Assembly: GCA_038206725.1 (NCBI GenBank)
Contig: JBBRAO010000011.1
Coordinates: forward strand, 1-64,000
Direction of reading: 5' to 3'
Length of the DNA: 64,000 bases
Source of the DNA: JBAXXL01 sp038206725
Lineage (GTDB): Bacteria; Bacteroidota; Ignavibacteria; Kapaibacteriales; UBA2268
Shown here: one piece after another, positions 33,220-41,018 of the stretch
Numbering within the stretch: the stretch's first letter is position 1
Layout of the letters: every line of letters starts with the position of its first letter
Notes under the pieces: generated by a model
What the model was told of the DNA's origin: nothing
What the model saw: only the letters and a program-made list of their open reading frames with translations
Databases searched by the model: none
Made by a program: the position numbers and the translations under genes

Positions 33220-33993
33220 ATGATTTTTATAGCAGGACCTTGTTTAGCGGAATCTCGCGAAATGCTTATGCAGACCGCAGAGGAACTTAGCGTTATTTTT
33301 TCCGCATATCCCGAACACCGCTTTATATTTAAAGCATCATATAGAAAAGCAAATAGAACAAGTGCCGATTCTTTCACCGGTGTTGGTGACGAAACCGCTT
33401 TGTCTTGGATAAAAGAAGTTGGTGAAAAATATGAGGTTGAAACCATTACCGATATCCATTCCGTGGAAGATGCCAATTTAGCCGCAAAGTATGTTTCAAT
33501 TTTGCAGATACCCGCCTTCCTCGCAAGACAAACCGATCTCATCACCGCCGCGGCAAAAACCGGATTGCCTATGAATATAAAAAAGGGACAGTTTATGGCG
33601 GCGGAAGATATGGGGAAAGCCGCTAAGAAAGCCAAAGTATCAGGTTGTAACGATATTTGGCTGACCGAACGGGGAACATTCTTCGGATACCACGATTTGG
33701 TGGTTGATTTTAGAAATATACTGATAATGAAGCAATTAGGCTATCCGGTAATTTACGATGCCACACATTCTGTTCAGCAACCTTCTATCGGTGAATGTTC
33801 CGGCGGAAATCGTGAATTTGCCCGTCAGTTGGCAATGGCGGCTGTCGCTTGCAGAGTGGATGGAATATTTTTTGAAACACACCCCGACCCTTCAAAAGCA
33901 CTTTGCGACAAAGAAACACAATTGCCATTGAGCGAAGCTCGCAGTTTCGTCTGCGACATTATTGAATTGAACAATCATTTTCTTAATAAATAG
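33220..33993 (+). CDS. kdsA: 2-dehydro-3-deoxyphosphooctonate aldolase (KDO-8-phosphate synthase)
   Basis: The 257-residue TIM barrel matches KdsA: FKASYRKANRTSADSF, QIPAFLARQTDLI, NIKKGQF, LTERGTFFGYHDLVVDFR and ETHPDPSKALCD. The enzyme condenses phosphoenolpyruvate with arabinose-5-phosphate, the first committed step of KDO for LPS. Cys8 (AGPC), His183, Glu219 and Asp230 match the four metal ligands of the metal-dependent class (as in Aquifex), where the metal-free class has Asn in place of Cys. The N-terminus is short, beginning almost at the first strand. It lies in a rightward operon with the dehydratase-like gene and exonuclease III. Confidence 0.96.
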   Translation: MIFIAGPCLAESREMLMQTAEELSVIFSAYPEHRFIFKASYRKANRTSADSFTGVGDETALSWIKEVGEKYEVETITDIHSVEDANLAAKYVSILQIPAFLARQTDLITAAAKTGLPMNIKKGQFMAAEDMGKAAKKAKVSGCNDIWLTERGTFFGYHDLVVDFRNILIMKQLGYPVIYDATHSVQQPSIGECSGGNREFARQLAMAAVACRVDGIFFETHPDPSKALCDKETQLPLSEARSFVCDIIELNNHFLNK

Positions 33994-34002
33994 ATAAATA
34001 AT

Positions 34003-34806
34003 ATGAAAATTATTTCTTGGAATATCAATGGATTACGTTCTATCAACGGGCAAAATCCGACACGCCATTTTGATGAAGTCTTTCACGAAAATAGACTTTT
34101 TCCTTATATCGAAAGCCAAAATCCTGATATAATATGTTTACAGGAAACAAAAGCGGAGCTTGAACAAATTAACGAAGAGTTGCGCACCCCGCCGAATTAT
34201 TCCGGTTGGTACCACTCCTGCCGTAGAAAAAAGGGATACAGTGGAGTTGCCACTTATAGCAAAATCCAAGCTGTTTCCGTCAATAATCACATCGGGATAG
34301 AGAAATTTGACGAGGAAGGACGGATAATTGAAATGGATTTCGGCTATTTCGTTTTATTTAACGTGTATTTCCCAAATGGTACTTCAGGCGACCATAGAGT
34401 AGATTATAAGATCGCGTTTTACGATGAACTCTTTAATCACGCCGAAAGTCTTCGCAAATCAGGTAAAAACATCATCATCTGCGGCGATTATAATACAGCC
34501 CACCACCCTATTGATTTGGCTAATCCAAAGCAAAATGAGATGAATTCCGGATTCTTGCCGATTGAGCGAAAAAAAATGGATTGGGTTGAAAGTCTTGGTT
34601 ATGTTGACGTTTACCGCCAATTTGAGGAAGGACCTAACAATTATACTTGGTGGAGTAATCGCGCACGCGCAAGAGAGAACAACGTTGGCTGGCGCATTGA
34701 TTACTTCTTTGTAAATAAAGAATTTATGCCGAGAGTTAAAGATTGCTATCACCAAACCGGTATGATGGGTTCCGACCACTGCCCTATTGTGCTGGAAATA
34801 GAATGA
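34003..34806 (+). CDS. xth: Exodeoxyribonuclease III
   Basis: The 267-residue endonuclease/exonuclease/phosphatase-fold protein has the ExoIII catalytic set: Asn7 (SWNINGLR), Glu48 (CLQETK), the Asp/Asn pair in CGDYNTAH, and Asp-His in GSDHCPIVLEI at the end. The length is standard. The enzyme cuts at abasic sites and removes 3' blocks in base-excision repair. It begins 9 bp after the kdsA stop. A 14-bp palindrome lies 15 bp after its own stop. Confidence 0.97.
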   Translation: MKIISWNINGLRSINGQNPTRHFDEVFHENRLFPYIESQNPDIICLQETKAELEQINEELRTPPNYSGWYHSCRRKKGYSGVATYSKIQAVSVNNHIGIEKFDEEGRIIEMDFGYFVLFNVYFPNGTSGDHRVDYKIAFYDELFNHAESLRKSGKNIIICGDYNTAHHPIDLANPKQNEMNSGFLPIERKKMDWVESLGYVDVYRQFEEGPNNYTWWSNRARARENNVGWRIDYFFVNKEFMPRVKDCYHQTGMMGSDHCPIVLEIE

Positions 34807-34820
34807 TGGTGATTTAATTA

Positions 34821-34834
34821 TACCGAATTCGGTA
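34821..34834. repeat. 14-bp perfect palindrome TACCGAATTCGGTA
   Basis: The palindrome lies in the gap between the exonuclease III gene and the MazG-like gene. It has no T-tract on either side, so it is not a normal terminator; it might be an operator for the downstream gene. Confidence 0.45.
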
Positions 34835-34935
34835 GAATTAGAAATCAATACCCAAAATTTTACTTCACCCGAATTAGAGGGAATTAAAAAAATGCTAATT
34901 TTGCATACTTAAATATATTATAACTAGGAAGCACA

Positions 34936-35319
34936 ATGAATAACGAATTAACAAGCGTAGAGGAATTCCACACTAAGTTTTTAGTAAATTTGGAGCATAC
35001 ACCTTGTATTCCAAAGGAAAGAACCGATCTCAGGGTGTCGTTGATACAGGAAGAATTGAACGAGCTTAAAGACGCAATCGCCGACAACAATATGGTCGAA
35101 GTACTAGACGCGTTGGTTGATTTGCAGTACGTACTATCCGGCACAGTTTTGGAATTCGGATTACAGCACATATTCGATGATGCTTTCCGCGAAGTTCACT
35201 CAAGCAATATGACCAAATTGGATGCCGCGGGCAACCCAATTTTCCGTGAAGACGGCAAGGTAATGAAATCGGAACTGTGGAGACCACCAAACCTGAAACA
35301 GTTTTTGGAAAAAGAATAA
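34936..35319 (+). CDS. MazG-like all-alpha nucleotide pyrophosphohydrolase
   Basis: The 127-residue protein matches all-alpha NTP pyrophosphohydrolases of the MazG / phosphoribosyl-ATP pyrophosphohydrolase-like type. The metal-binding pattern is visible as LIQEELNELKDAIADNN (ExxE), followed by VEVLDALVDLQYVL (ExxD-like). The C-terminal strand pair (KLDAAGNPIFREDGKVMKSELWRPPNL) is typical of a small subgroup. It should hydrolyse non-canonical nucleotides to monophosphate and pyrophosphate. The SD AGGAAG is present. Eight bases after the stop begins a 67-bp repeat that returns after the rhuM remnant. Confidence 0.87.
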   Translation: MNNELTSVEEFHTKFLVNLEHTPCIPKERTDLRVSLIQEELNELKDAIADNNMVEVLDALVDLQYVLSGTVLEFGLQHIFDDAFREVHSSNMTKLDAAGNPIFREDGKVMKSELWRPPNLKQFLEKE

Positions 35320-35327
35320 ACAAAATA

Positions 35328-35394
35328 GCAAAGACTATTGTTTATATAGAAATTATAATTAATTTTGCTCTATCATTTACCGAGAATACGTAGG
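35328..35394. repeat. 67-bp direct repeat, copy 1
   Basis: The segment from GCAAAGACTATTG to ...TACGTAGG aligns without gaps to 36366-36432 with 61 of 67 identical positions by eye. It starts just after the MazG-like gene. The last 27 bases, with ATTTACCGAGA.TACGTAGG, are almost unchanged in both copies. Confidence 0.88.
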
Positions 35395-35530
35395 TGGATG
35401 GAGATAGCGTTAAATTTATGATAAGCTCTCAAAAAAATTACAAACAAAAGCAATTACAAAAAACTACATTGGTACTAACTAAAACAATAACTTTGCTTTT
35501 CTAAATTGGTGATAAAGTGAATTAAAAAAT

Positions 35531-36345
35531 ATGAACAACGGCGAAATAATATTATACAAAAACCCCGAAGGCAATATCAAAATTGATGTGCGCTTGGATG
35601 AAGAAAGCGTTTGGCTGACACAAGACCAATTGGCAACCTTGTTCGGTAAGGCAAAATCTACCATAAATGAACATATTAAAAATGTTTACGAAGAACAAGA
35701 GTTAGAAGAAACAACCACAATAAAGAAATTCGGAATTTCCGAATTTCAGCAGAAAGCCCCTTTTTACTACAACCTTGACGTGATAATATCTGTTGGTTAC
35801 AGGGTAAAATCGCCGCAAGGCTCACAATTCCGAATTTGGGCTACTCAGAGGTTGAAAGAATACCTTATCAAAGGTTTCGCACTGAACGATGACCGCTTTA
35901 AAAGTGGTAACTCAATGAATTATTTCAACGAATTGCAGGAACGCATTCGGGAAATCCGCCTTTCAGAACGTTTCTTCTATCAGAAAATAAAAGACATTTA
36001 CACTACCAGTATTGACTACGAGCCCAAAGACGAAAAGACAGTTGAATTTTTCAAAGTTATTCAAAACAAACTTTGGTTGAACAATATTTGGCGTTTGCCG
36101 AAACAATGGCACAACAGCGCACACCAATGTATATGATAGATTGGATTCAACGATTAGACAGCATATTGCAACTCAATGGCAGAGAAATACTAACGCACGC
36201 GGGAAAAATCAGCCACGAAATGGCATTAGAAAAATCAACCGAAGAGTTTGAAAAATATAAAACAGCTCAAAAGATGATTGAGATTGAACAGAGCTTAAAA
36301 GAGATTGAAAAAGATATAAAGAAACTCGAAAAGACGACGAAATAA
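35531..36345 (+). pseudogene. Decayed rhuM-family gene (internal deletion with frameshift)
   Basis: The first 184 or so codons encode a good RhuM-family N-terminal part: NGEIILYKNPEGNIKIDVRL, SVWLTQDQLATLFGKAKSTINEHIKN, YYNLDVIISVGYRVKSPQGSQFRIWATQRLKEYLIKGF and EFFKVIQNKL. The frame then turns to unrelated sequence and stops at 36136. The expected C-terminal part (VEQYLAFAETMAQQRTPMYMIDWIQRLDSILQLNGREIL ... SHEMALEKS) continues in another frame from about 36074 to 36345. About 60-75 family codons between NKL and VEQYLAF are missing. RhuM proteins are found on mobile islands and have an unclear function. The gene sits between 67-bp direct repeats. Confidence 0.85.
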
Positions 36346-36365
36346 ATTTTACCCCAAAATAAAAC

Positions 36366-36432
36366 GCAAAGACTATTGTTTATTATGAAATTATCATTAA
36401 TTTTGCTTTATCATTTACCGAGAGTACGTAGG
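36366..36432. repeat. 67-bp direct repeat, copy 2
   Basis: This copy starts 20 bp after the end of the rhuM remnant and matches copy 1 (35328-35394), 1038 bp to the left. Six mismatches are seen, three of them adjacent. The restriction-modification pair begins about 195 bp further on. Confidence 0.88.
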
Positions 36433-36626
36433 GAAATGAAAATTGCAACTCTAAGATACGTGATATTGCCTTTTTTTGATGGAAAAGCGAAATAACAGCA
36501 ATACCTTCAATAAGAGCTATTGCGTGAATATTTGAGTTATCGAGCAAGTAGATGTAAGACAATGACACAAATTTTAAATGTTGTTGCAGAAATTATTGTT
36601 GAATATATGTAAAAAACTGACAAGAT

Positions 36627-37535
36627 ATGAAACCACTTGTAAAATACAGAGGAGGAAAATCGAAAGAAATTCCCCATTTGATTAAACATATTCCACAGTT
36701 TAGTGGAAGATATATTGAACCGTTTTTTGGCGGTGGTGCGTTATTCTTTCATTTAGAACCTAAGAAAGCAATCATTAACGACATTAACTCAAAACTAATT
36801 TCATTTTATTTAGGTGTAAAAGACAACTTCGAACTTCTCAAAGCTGAATTGTCGGAAATCGAAAAATTATATGTGATAAATCGAAAAAATTATGAAGAAG
36901 TAAAAAGCAAAACACCTAATGAACGAGTTGAAGATGACAACGAATCACTCTACTACCAAATCAGAAATATGTTCAACGATTTGATAGAAAAGAAGTATTC
37001 TGAAGCTCTGCTATATTTCTTTATTAACAAAACAGCTTATTCAGGAATGATTCGATATAATTCAAAAGGAGAATTTAATGTTCCTTATGGAAGATACACA
37101 AACTTGAATACTACTTTGGTTACTAAAGCACATAACAACTTACTCACCAATACAGAGATTTACAATCTTGATTATTCAGAAATATTCGGAATGGCAGAAA
37201 AGGACGATTTTATATTTTTAGACCCACCGTATGATTGTGTTTTCTCAGACTATGGAAATATTGAACACAAGGACGGATTTAATGAAAGAAATCACATTGA
37301 GTTGGCAAATCAATATAAACAACTTAAATGCAAAGCACTTATGGTAATTGGCAGAACTCCATTAACTGAAAAGTTGTATGGAGAAATTATTATTGATGAG
37401 TATGGGAAATCGTATGCCGTAAATATTAGAAATAGATTTAAGTCAGAGGCAAGCCATATTTTGATTTCAAATTATGGAAACGTAGCAAAAAAACATTTTC
37501 CACAATTAGAATTTGAAAAAGAATTAACACTGTAA
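36627..37535 (+). CDS. DNA adenine N6-methyltransferase (D12/Dam class) of a type II restriction-modification system
   Basis: The 302-residue alpha-class methyltransferase has YRGGKSK near the N-terminus, the SAM-binding motif EPFFGGGALFF at 31-41 and the catalytic DPPY at 199-202. FFINKTAYSGMIRYNSKGEFNVPYGRY is typical of GATC-type Dam/MboI-like enzymes, so GATC or a sequence containing it is the likely target. Six bases separate it from the restriction gene, so the two form one operon. It would protect the host from the adjacent endonuclease. The flanks are A-rich and look unlike the neighbouring housekeeping genes. Confidence 0.92.
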   Translation: MKPLVKYRGGKSKEIPHLIKHIPQFSGRYIEPFFGGGALFFHLEPKKAIINDINSKLISFYLGVKDNFELLKAELSEIEKLYVINRKNYEEVKSKTPNERVEDDNESLYYQIRNMFNDLIEKKYSEALLYFFINKTAYSGMIRYNSKGEFNVPYGRYTNLNTTLVTKAHNNLLTNTEIYNLDYSEIFGMAEKDDFIFLDPPYDCVFSDYGNIEHKDGFNERNHIELANQYKQLKCKALMVIGRTPLTEKLYGEIIIDEYGKSYAVNIRNRFKSEASHILISNYGNVAKKHFPQLEFEKELTL

Positions 37536-37541
37536 AAAAAT

Positions 37542-39221
37542 ATGGCAAGAATAGATAGTAAAGTAATTTTCGTTACGACTTCCCCAAGGACACCAGCTCG
37601 AATGATTCCCATAATTGAGTTGTTAAATACGAATTTTTCTGGTCAAATATGGAATAGCTCTTCACAAGTTGCATTTATGGAGTTGTTGAGAGAGGAAAAT
37701 TTTTTCAATGGCGAAGGTGCTAAAGACCCTGCATTTAGTGCCCGAGATTTAATAAACCGAGCACCCAAAGCACTCGGTTTCGTATTACTGTCTCCTACAA
37801 TTCAATTAACTCCCGCAGGTGAAGAACTTGTAAGTTCTAAAAGAAAAGAAGAAATATTTTTAAGACAATTACTTAAATTTCAAGTTCCTTCACCCTTTCA
37901 TAAACCAACACAAAATTCGGCTGAATTTTGTGTTAAACCCTATCTTGAATTATTTCGTCTCGTTAGACACTTTGGCTCATTGAAATTTGATGAGTTGCGG
38001 ATTTTTGGATTGCAGTTGGTTGACTATAGAGAATTTGACAGAATAGTTCAGAAAATAGATCAGTTTAGAATAGCAAAAGCCCAGAACGAAGGAAACTACA
38101 AGCGATTTCGTGCCGAGTATTTGGAAAATGAACTAAGAGAAATTTATAGTACTGATATAAGTTCAGGCAATACAAAAACAAGAGAAACGAATGATGCTTC
38201 TATTGTAAAATTCCTTAGCACTAAAGCAAGTAATATGCGAGATTATGCTGATGCTTGTGTTCGATATCTAAGAGCCACTGGATTGGTCAATATTTCTCAT
38301 TTAGGTAAATCTATTTCTATAGTTCCTGAAAAAAAACAAGAGGTTGATTACTTCCTTCAAAATGCAGATAGAGAACCTTGCTTTATTGATAACGAAGAAC
38401 AGTATGTTGCATATCTTGGTAATCCTCAAATACCAACTTTATTAACTGACAATAGAGAATTGCTCGAACAAAAAATTCAGACTGAGTTTCCACAACTCCA
38501 AATTCCAGAAACTGCAACATTAATAGAACTTAAGAACATATTTGCAGACGAGTTGCAAAATAGAAAAGAGAAAATTCTTACAAACCAAGTTGCTGAAATA
38601 AAAGACTACCGACAATTTGAAGAAATAAACACAACTTTTGACCAAATAATTGCCAATTCTCTTTACGACACACCATTAATGTTAGAGTGGAACACTTGGC
38701 GAGCAATGACAATGATAGATGGTGGAAATATTAAAGCGAATCTAAAGTTTGATGACTTTGGCAATCCAATGTCAACAGCACAAGGCAACATGGCTGACAT
38801 TGTATGTGATTACGGAGACTTCGGTTTAACTGTTGAAGTTACTATGCAAGGAGGACAAAGGCAATATGAAACAGAAGGCGAGCCAGTTTCAAGACATCTT
38901 GCAAAATACAAGAGAGAAACTGAAAAACCTGCTTACTGCTTATTTATTGCTCCAAATATAAATGATGCTTGCAAAGCACATTTTTACGCATTGCACAAAA
39001 TGAACATTCAATACTATGGAGGGACTTCGACAATTGTTCCATTGCCCATGAATGTTTTCATTAAAATGGTTGAGGATTCATACAATGCTAATTATATACC
39101 CGAACCAAGACACGTTCAACGATTTTTCGAGCGTTCAAATCAATTGGCAAACTCGACAGACAACGAAGTAGATTGGTATAATGGAATAACACAAGAAGCA
39201 CTTAATTGGCTGACAGAATGA
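37542..39221 (+). CDS. AlwI-family type II(S) restriction endonuclease
   Basis: The 559-residue protein matches AlwI-family endonucleases: VTTSPRTPARMIPIIELL at the start, SARDLINRAPKALGFVLL, LTPAGEEL, EIFLRQLLKFQVPSPFHKP, and near 412-453 the nuclease core MADIVCDYGDFGLTVEVTM followed by GQRQYETEGEPVSRHL. Asp419 and Glu432 are the probable PD-(D/E)xK-type catalytic acids, with VEVT replacing the usual ExK, as in related N.BstNBI/PleI-like enzymes. AlwI cuts outside GGATC. The start comes directly after the methyltransferase gene. Recognition sequence is inferred only from family and partner. Confidence 0.85.
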   Translation: MARIDSKVIFVTTSPRTPARMIPIIELLNTNFSGQIWNSSSQVAFMELLREENFFNGEGAKDPAFSARDLINRAPKALGFVLLSPTIQLTPAGEELVSSKRKEEIFLRQLLKFQVPSPFHKPTQNSAEFCVKPYLELFRLVRHFGSLKFDELRIFGLQLVDYREFDRIVQKIDQFRIAKAQNEGNYKRFRAEYLENELREIYSTDISSGNTKTRETNDASIVKFLSTKASNMRDYADACVRYLRATGLVNISHLGKSISIVPEKKQEVDYFLQNADREPCFIDNEEQYVAYLGNPQIPTLLTDNRELLEQKIQTEFPQLQIPETATLIELKNIFADELQNRKEKILTNQVAEIKDYRQFEEINTTFDQIIANSLYDTPLMLEWNTWRAMTMIDGGNIKANLKFDDFGNPMSTAQGNMADIVCDYGDFGLTVEVTMQGGQRQYETEGEPVSRHLAKYKRETEKPAYCLFIAPNINDACKAHFYALHKMNIQYYGGTSTIVPLPMNVFIKMVEDSYNANYIPEPRHVQRFFERSNQLANSTDNEVDWYNGITQEALNWLTE

Positions 39222-39366
39222 AGGGCGAAGTCATAACAAAGGCTATATGCAATAAGGGTTTCAGTGGTTATTCGAGCATTCTGCCACGTATCAAGTTCGG
39301 TGTAACTGAATAGGAAATCGCCCGCAATCCATTACGGCAAAAACATCCAATCCCCCCAATCCTTTT

Positions 39367-39399
39367 CACAAAAGACAGGCACAAAGCCTGTCTTTTGTG
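39367..39399. terminator. Perfect 14-bp hairpin between convergent genes
   Basis: CACAAAAGACAGGC / GCCTGTCTTTTGTG with loop ACAAA is followed on the + strand by ATTTTAT. It lies between the rightward restriction gene and the leftward yceI gene and probably ends the transcripts of one or both. Confidence 0.7.
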
Positions 39400-39427
39400 A
39401 TTTTATAAAAAAACCCTATATATAATC

Positions 39428-39455
39428 GTAGGGACACGGTATGCCGTGTCCCTAC
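39428..39455. repeat. Perfect 12-bp hairpin GTAGGGACACGG-TATG-CCGTGTCCCTAC
   Basis: A G+C-rich palindrome in an otherwise A+T-rich gap. The sequence resembles a dispersed palindromic (REP/MITE-like) unit that I remember from other genomes, and it lacks a T-tract. It lies 27 bp after the yceI stop. Confidence 0.65.
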
Positions 39456-39482
39456 ATTCTAAAATTCATAATTCGCATTTTT

Positions 39483-40037
39483 TTAAAATACAACCTTAAA
39501 ATCAATTTTGAATTCGTCTTTTGTTGCTATACCCAATAGCGAAGGTGGGTCAATTTTATAATCGGTCATTTTCACAGGGAAAGCACCGGTAACGGTTAGA
39601 TTATCGCCGGATTTTTTCACCTGGGCATCGAATGAAATGGATTTTGTAACACCGTGAAAAGTCAGGTTGCCCTTCACCTTCAGTGTATTCCCGTTTTTTT
39701 CGATAGATTTGCTTGCAAATGTAACAGATGGATATTTTATCCCGTCCGTCGCCTCTATCATATGTGAATCGCGGTTTGCATTCTTGCTGTCGAATGTTGC
39801 TAATTTTGCTGTTACAGCCACTTGCGATATGTTATCTCTATCGGCGTCAACCATTATTACAGATGTTACCGCATCGCTAACGCCTTCCCATTCGTGCAAT
39901 GGATGCGACATTGTATAAGTGATTTCTGATTTTTTCTTGTCGTTATATAGTTTTGTCTCTGTTTGAGCTAATACTGATGAACTGACAGTAACTAAAAGTA
40001 CCACCATCAGCGCATATTTAAGAATGTTTTTTTTCAT
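39483..40037 (-). CDS. YceI family periplasmic protein
   Basis: The 184-residue product has a signal peptide (MKKNILKYALMVVLLVTVSSSVLAQ). A YceI lipocalin-like barrel follows: SEITYTMSHPLHEWEGVSDAV, VAVTAKLATFDSKNANRDSHMIEA, YPSVTFASKSI, VKGNLTFHGVTKSISFDAQV and DYKIDPPSLLGIATKDEFKIDFKVVF. YceI proteins bind isoprenoid-type lipids in the periplasm. In other bacteria they are often encoded beside cytochrome b561, and here the upstream gene, 31 bp away, encodes a four-helix protein with a b561-like pattern of histidines. Confidence 0.92.
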   Translation of the reverse strand: MKKNILKYALMVVLLVTVSSSVLAQTETKLYNDKKKSEITYTMSHPLHEWEGVSDAVTSVIMVDADRDNISQVAVTAKLATFDSKNANRDSHMIEATDGIKYPSVTFASKSIEKNGNTLKVKGNLTFHGVTKSISFDAQVKKSGDNLTVTGAFPVKMTDYKIDPPSLLGIATKDEFKIDFKVVF

Positions 40038-40068
40038 ATTCTACTTAATAATATTGTTTATACAAAAT

Positions 40069-40875
40069 TTAAAATGAGAGTATAATCATAGCCGCGGCGA
40101 AAGAGCCAAATGCGGTAAATGCCGCCGCACGATGATATACTTGTGTGTCTTTAAGATTTTGGGTTAGTCTGTCTATCTCTGCCGGAGTACTATTAGGGTC
40201 ACTAAATGCTCTTAGTCGGTTGTCTCTCGCTGTTTCAATTTGTCCAGCTAATATATTTGTTGCCACCATACCCGTAAGATGCACAATTGCTAAGCCCATA
40301 TGTAACTTCACACTACTATAGCCCTTTTTATCGTCGAGCATTTTCGGTGGTGTGAACAAAGCTAAACCCGCTGTAGTAAAATATCCAACATTTATCGCCG
40401 CGGCTAAACTTTCGTGTATGTCCTTCGTTTTTTGTGAATCGCCTTCCTTGCCATTAACTGAATAATCGAAAAGGTTTGACCCTACGATACCTTGCGCAAC
40501 CATTCCCGCCAAAGTCGCAAAACCCAATATTTGATGCGTGGTTAACATAACTCTACGAATTTTCAGCTCTTTTGCTCTGTTTTCGGGTGTCAATTCAAAA
40601 CAATTGAAATTCCTCATTAATCCTTTCTTTCCCCATAACATCCGTTGTGTAAAAAGTATATGCTCAGGTAATAATGGTTCTGCTTTGTCATTGGCTGTGA
40701 TATCACCCAATAGGTCATCCGAATTATCCGGTTGGGCAACTTCACCTTGTACTGTCAATTCTGCAATAGCCGATTTACTGAGTATATCCCCCGGATCGGT
40801 GTCCACTGGATATACCTGCGCGTTCAATTGAATGGATAAAAGAATTATACCAAATAATAGTACTGCTTTTTTCAT
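40069..40875 (-). CDS. Four-helix membrane protein with cytochrome b561-like histidine pattern
   Basis: The 268-residue product starts with a signal peptide or anchor (MKKAVLLFGIILLSIQLNAQ). A soluble part of about 85 residues follows, then four membrane helices (about 108-130, 153-175, 188-210 and 246-267). His114, His154, His192 and His248 lie at the start of each helix and His199 lies within the third, as expected for heme ligands in a cytochrome b561-type bundle (LTTHQILGFATLAGMVAQ, KDIHESLAAAINVG, VKLHMGLAIVHLTGMVAT, YHRAAAFTAFGSF). I do not recognise a named family with certainty. Its pairing with yceI supports a b561-like electron-transfer role, which remains inference. Confidence 0.65.
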   Translation of the reverse strand: MKKAVLLFGIILLSIQLNAQVYPVDTDPGDILSKSAIAELTVQGEVAQPDNSDDLLGDITANDKAEPLLPEHILFTQRMLWGKKGLMRNFNCFELTPENRAKELKIRRVMLTTHQILGFATLAGMVAQGIVGSNLFDYSVNGKEGDSQKTKDIHESLAAAINVGYFTTAGLALFTPPKMLDDKKGYSSVKLHMGLAIVHLTGMVATNILAGQIETARDNRLRAFSDPNSTPAEIDRLTQNLKDTQVYHRAAAFTAFGSFAAAMIILSF

Positions 40876-41018
40876 TCTGTTTCTCTCTTTAATTTATGAC
40901 TAATTTATTTATTGATGTGAAAATTCATTCTTAAATTTAGATTAACTTTAATTATATATTTTGCAAAATTTATAAATTTAATAGACGAAATAATTAGTGG
41001 TTTTAGTTGATGATTTTT

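Noticed and set aside
36073..36345. An independent 90-residue gene
   Set aside because: Its translation matches the C-terminal part of RhuM proteins and starts only with TTG; it belongs to the rhuM pseudogene.
35320..39482. Insertion sequence or prophage in the accessory island
   Set aside because: No transposase, integrase or phage gene and no terminal inverted repeats were seen.
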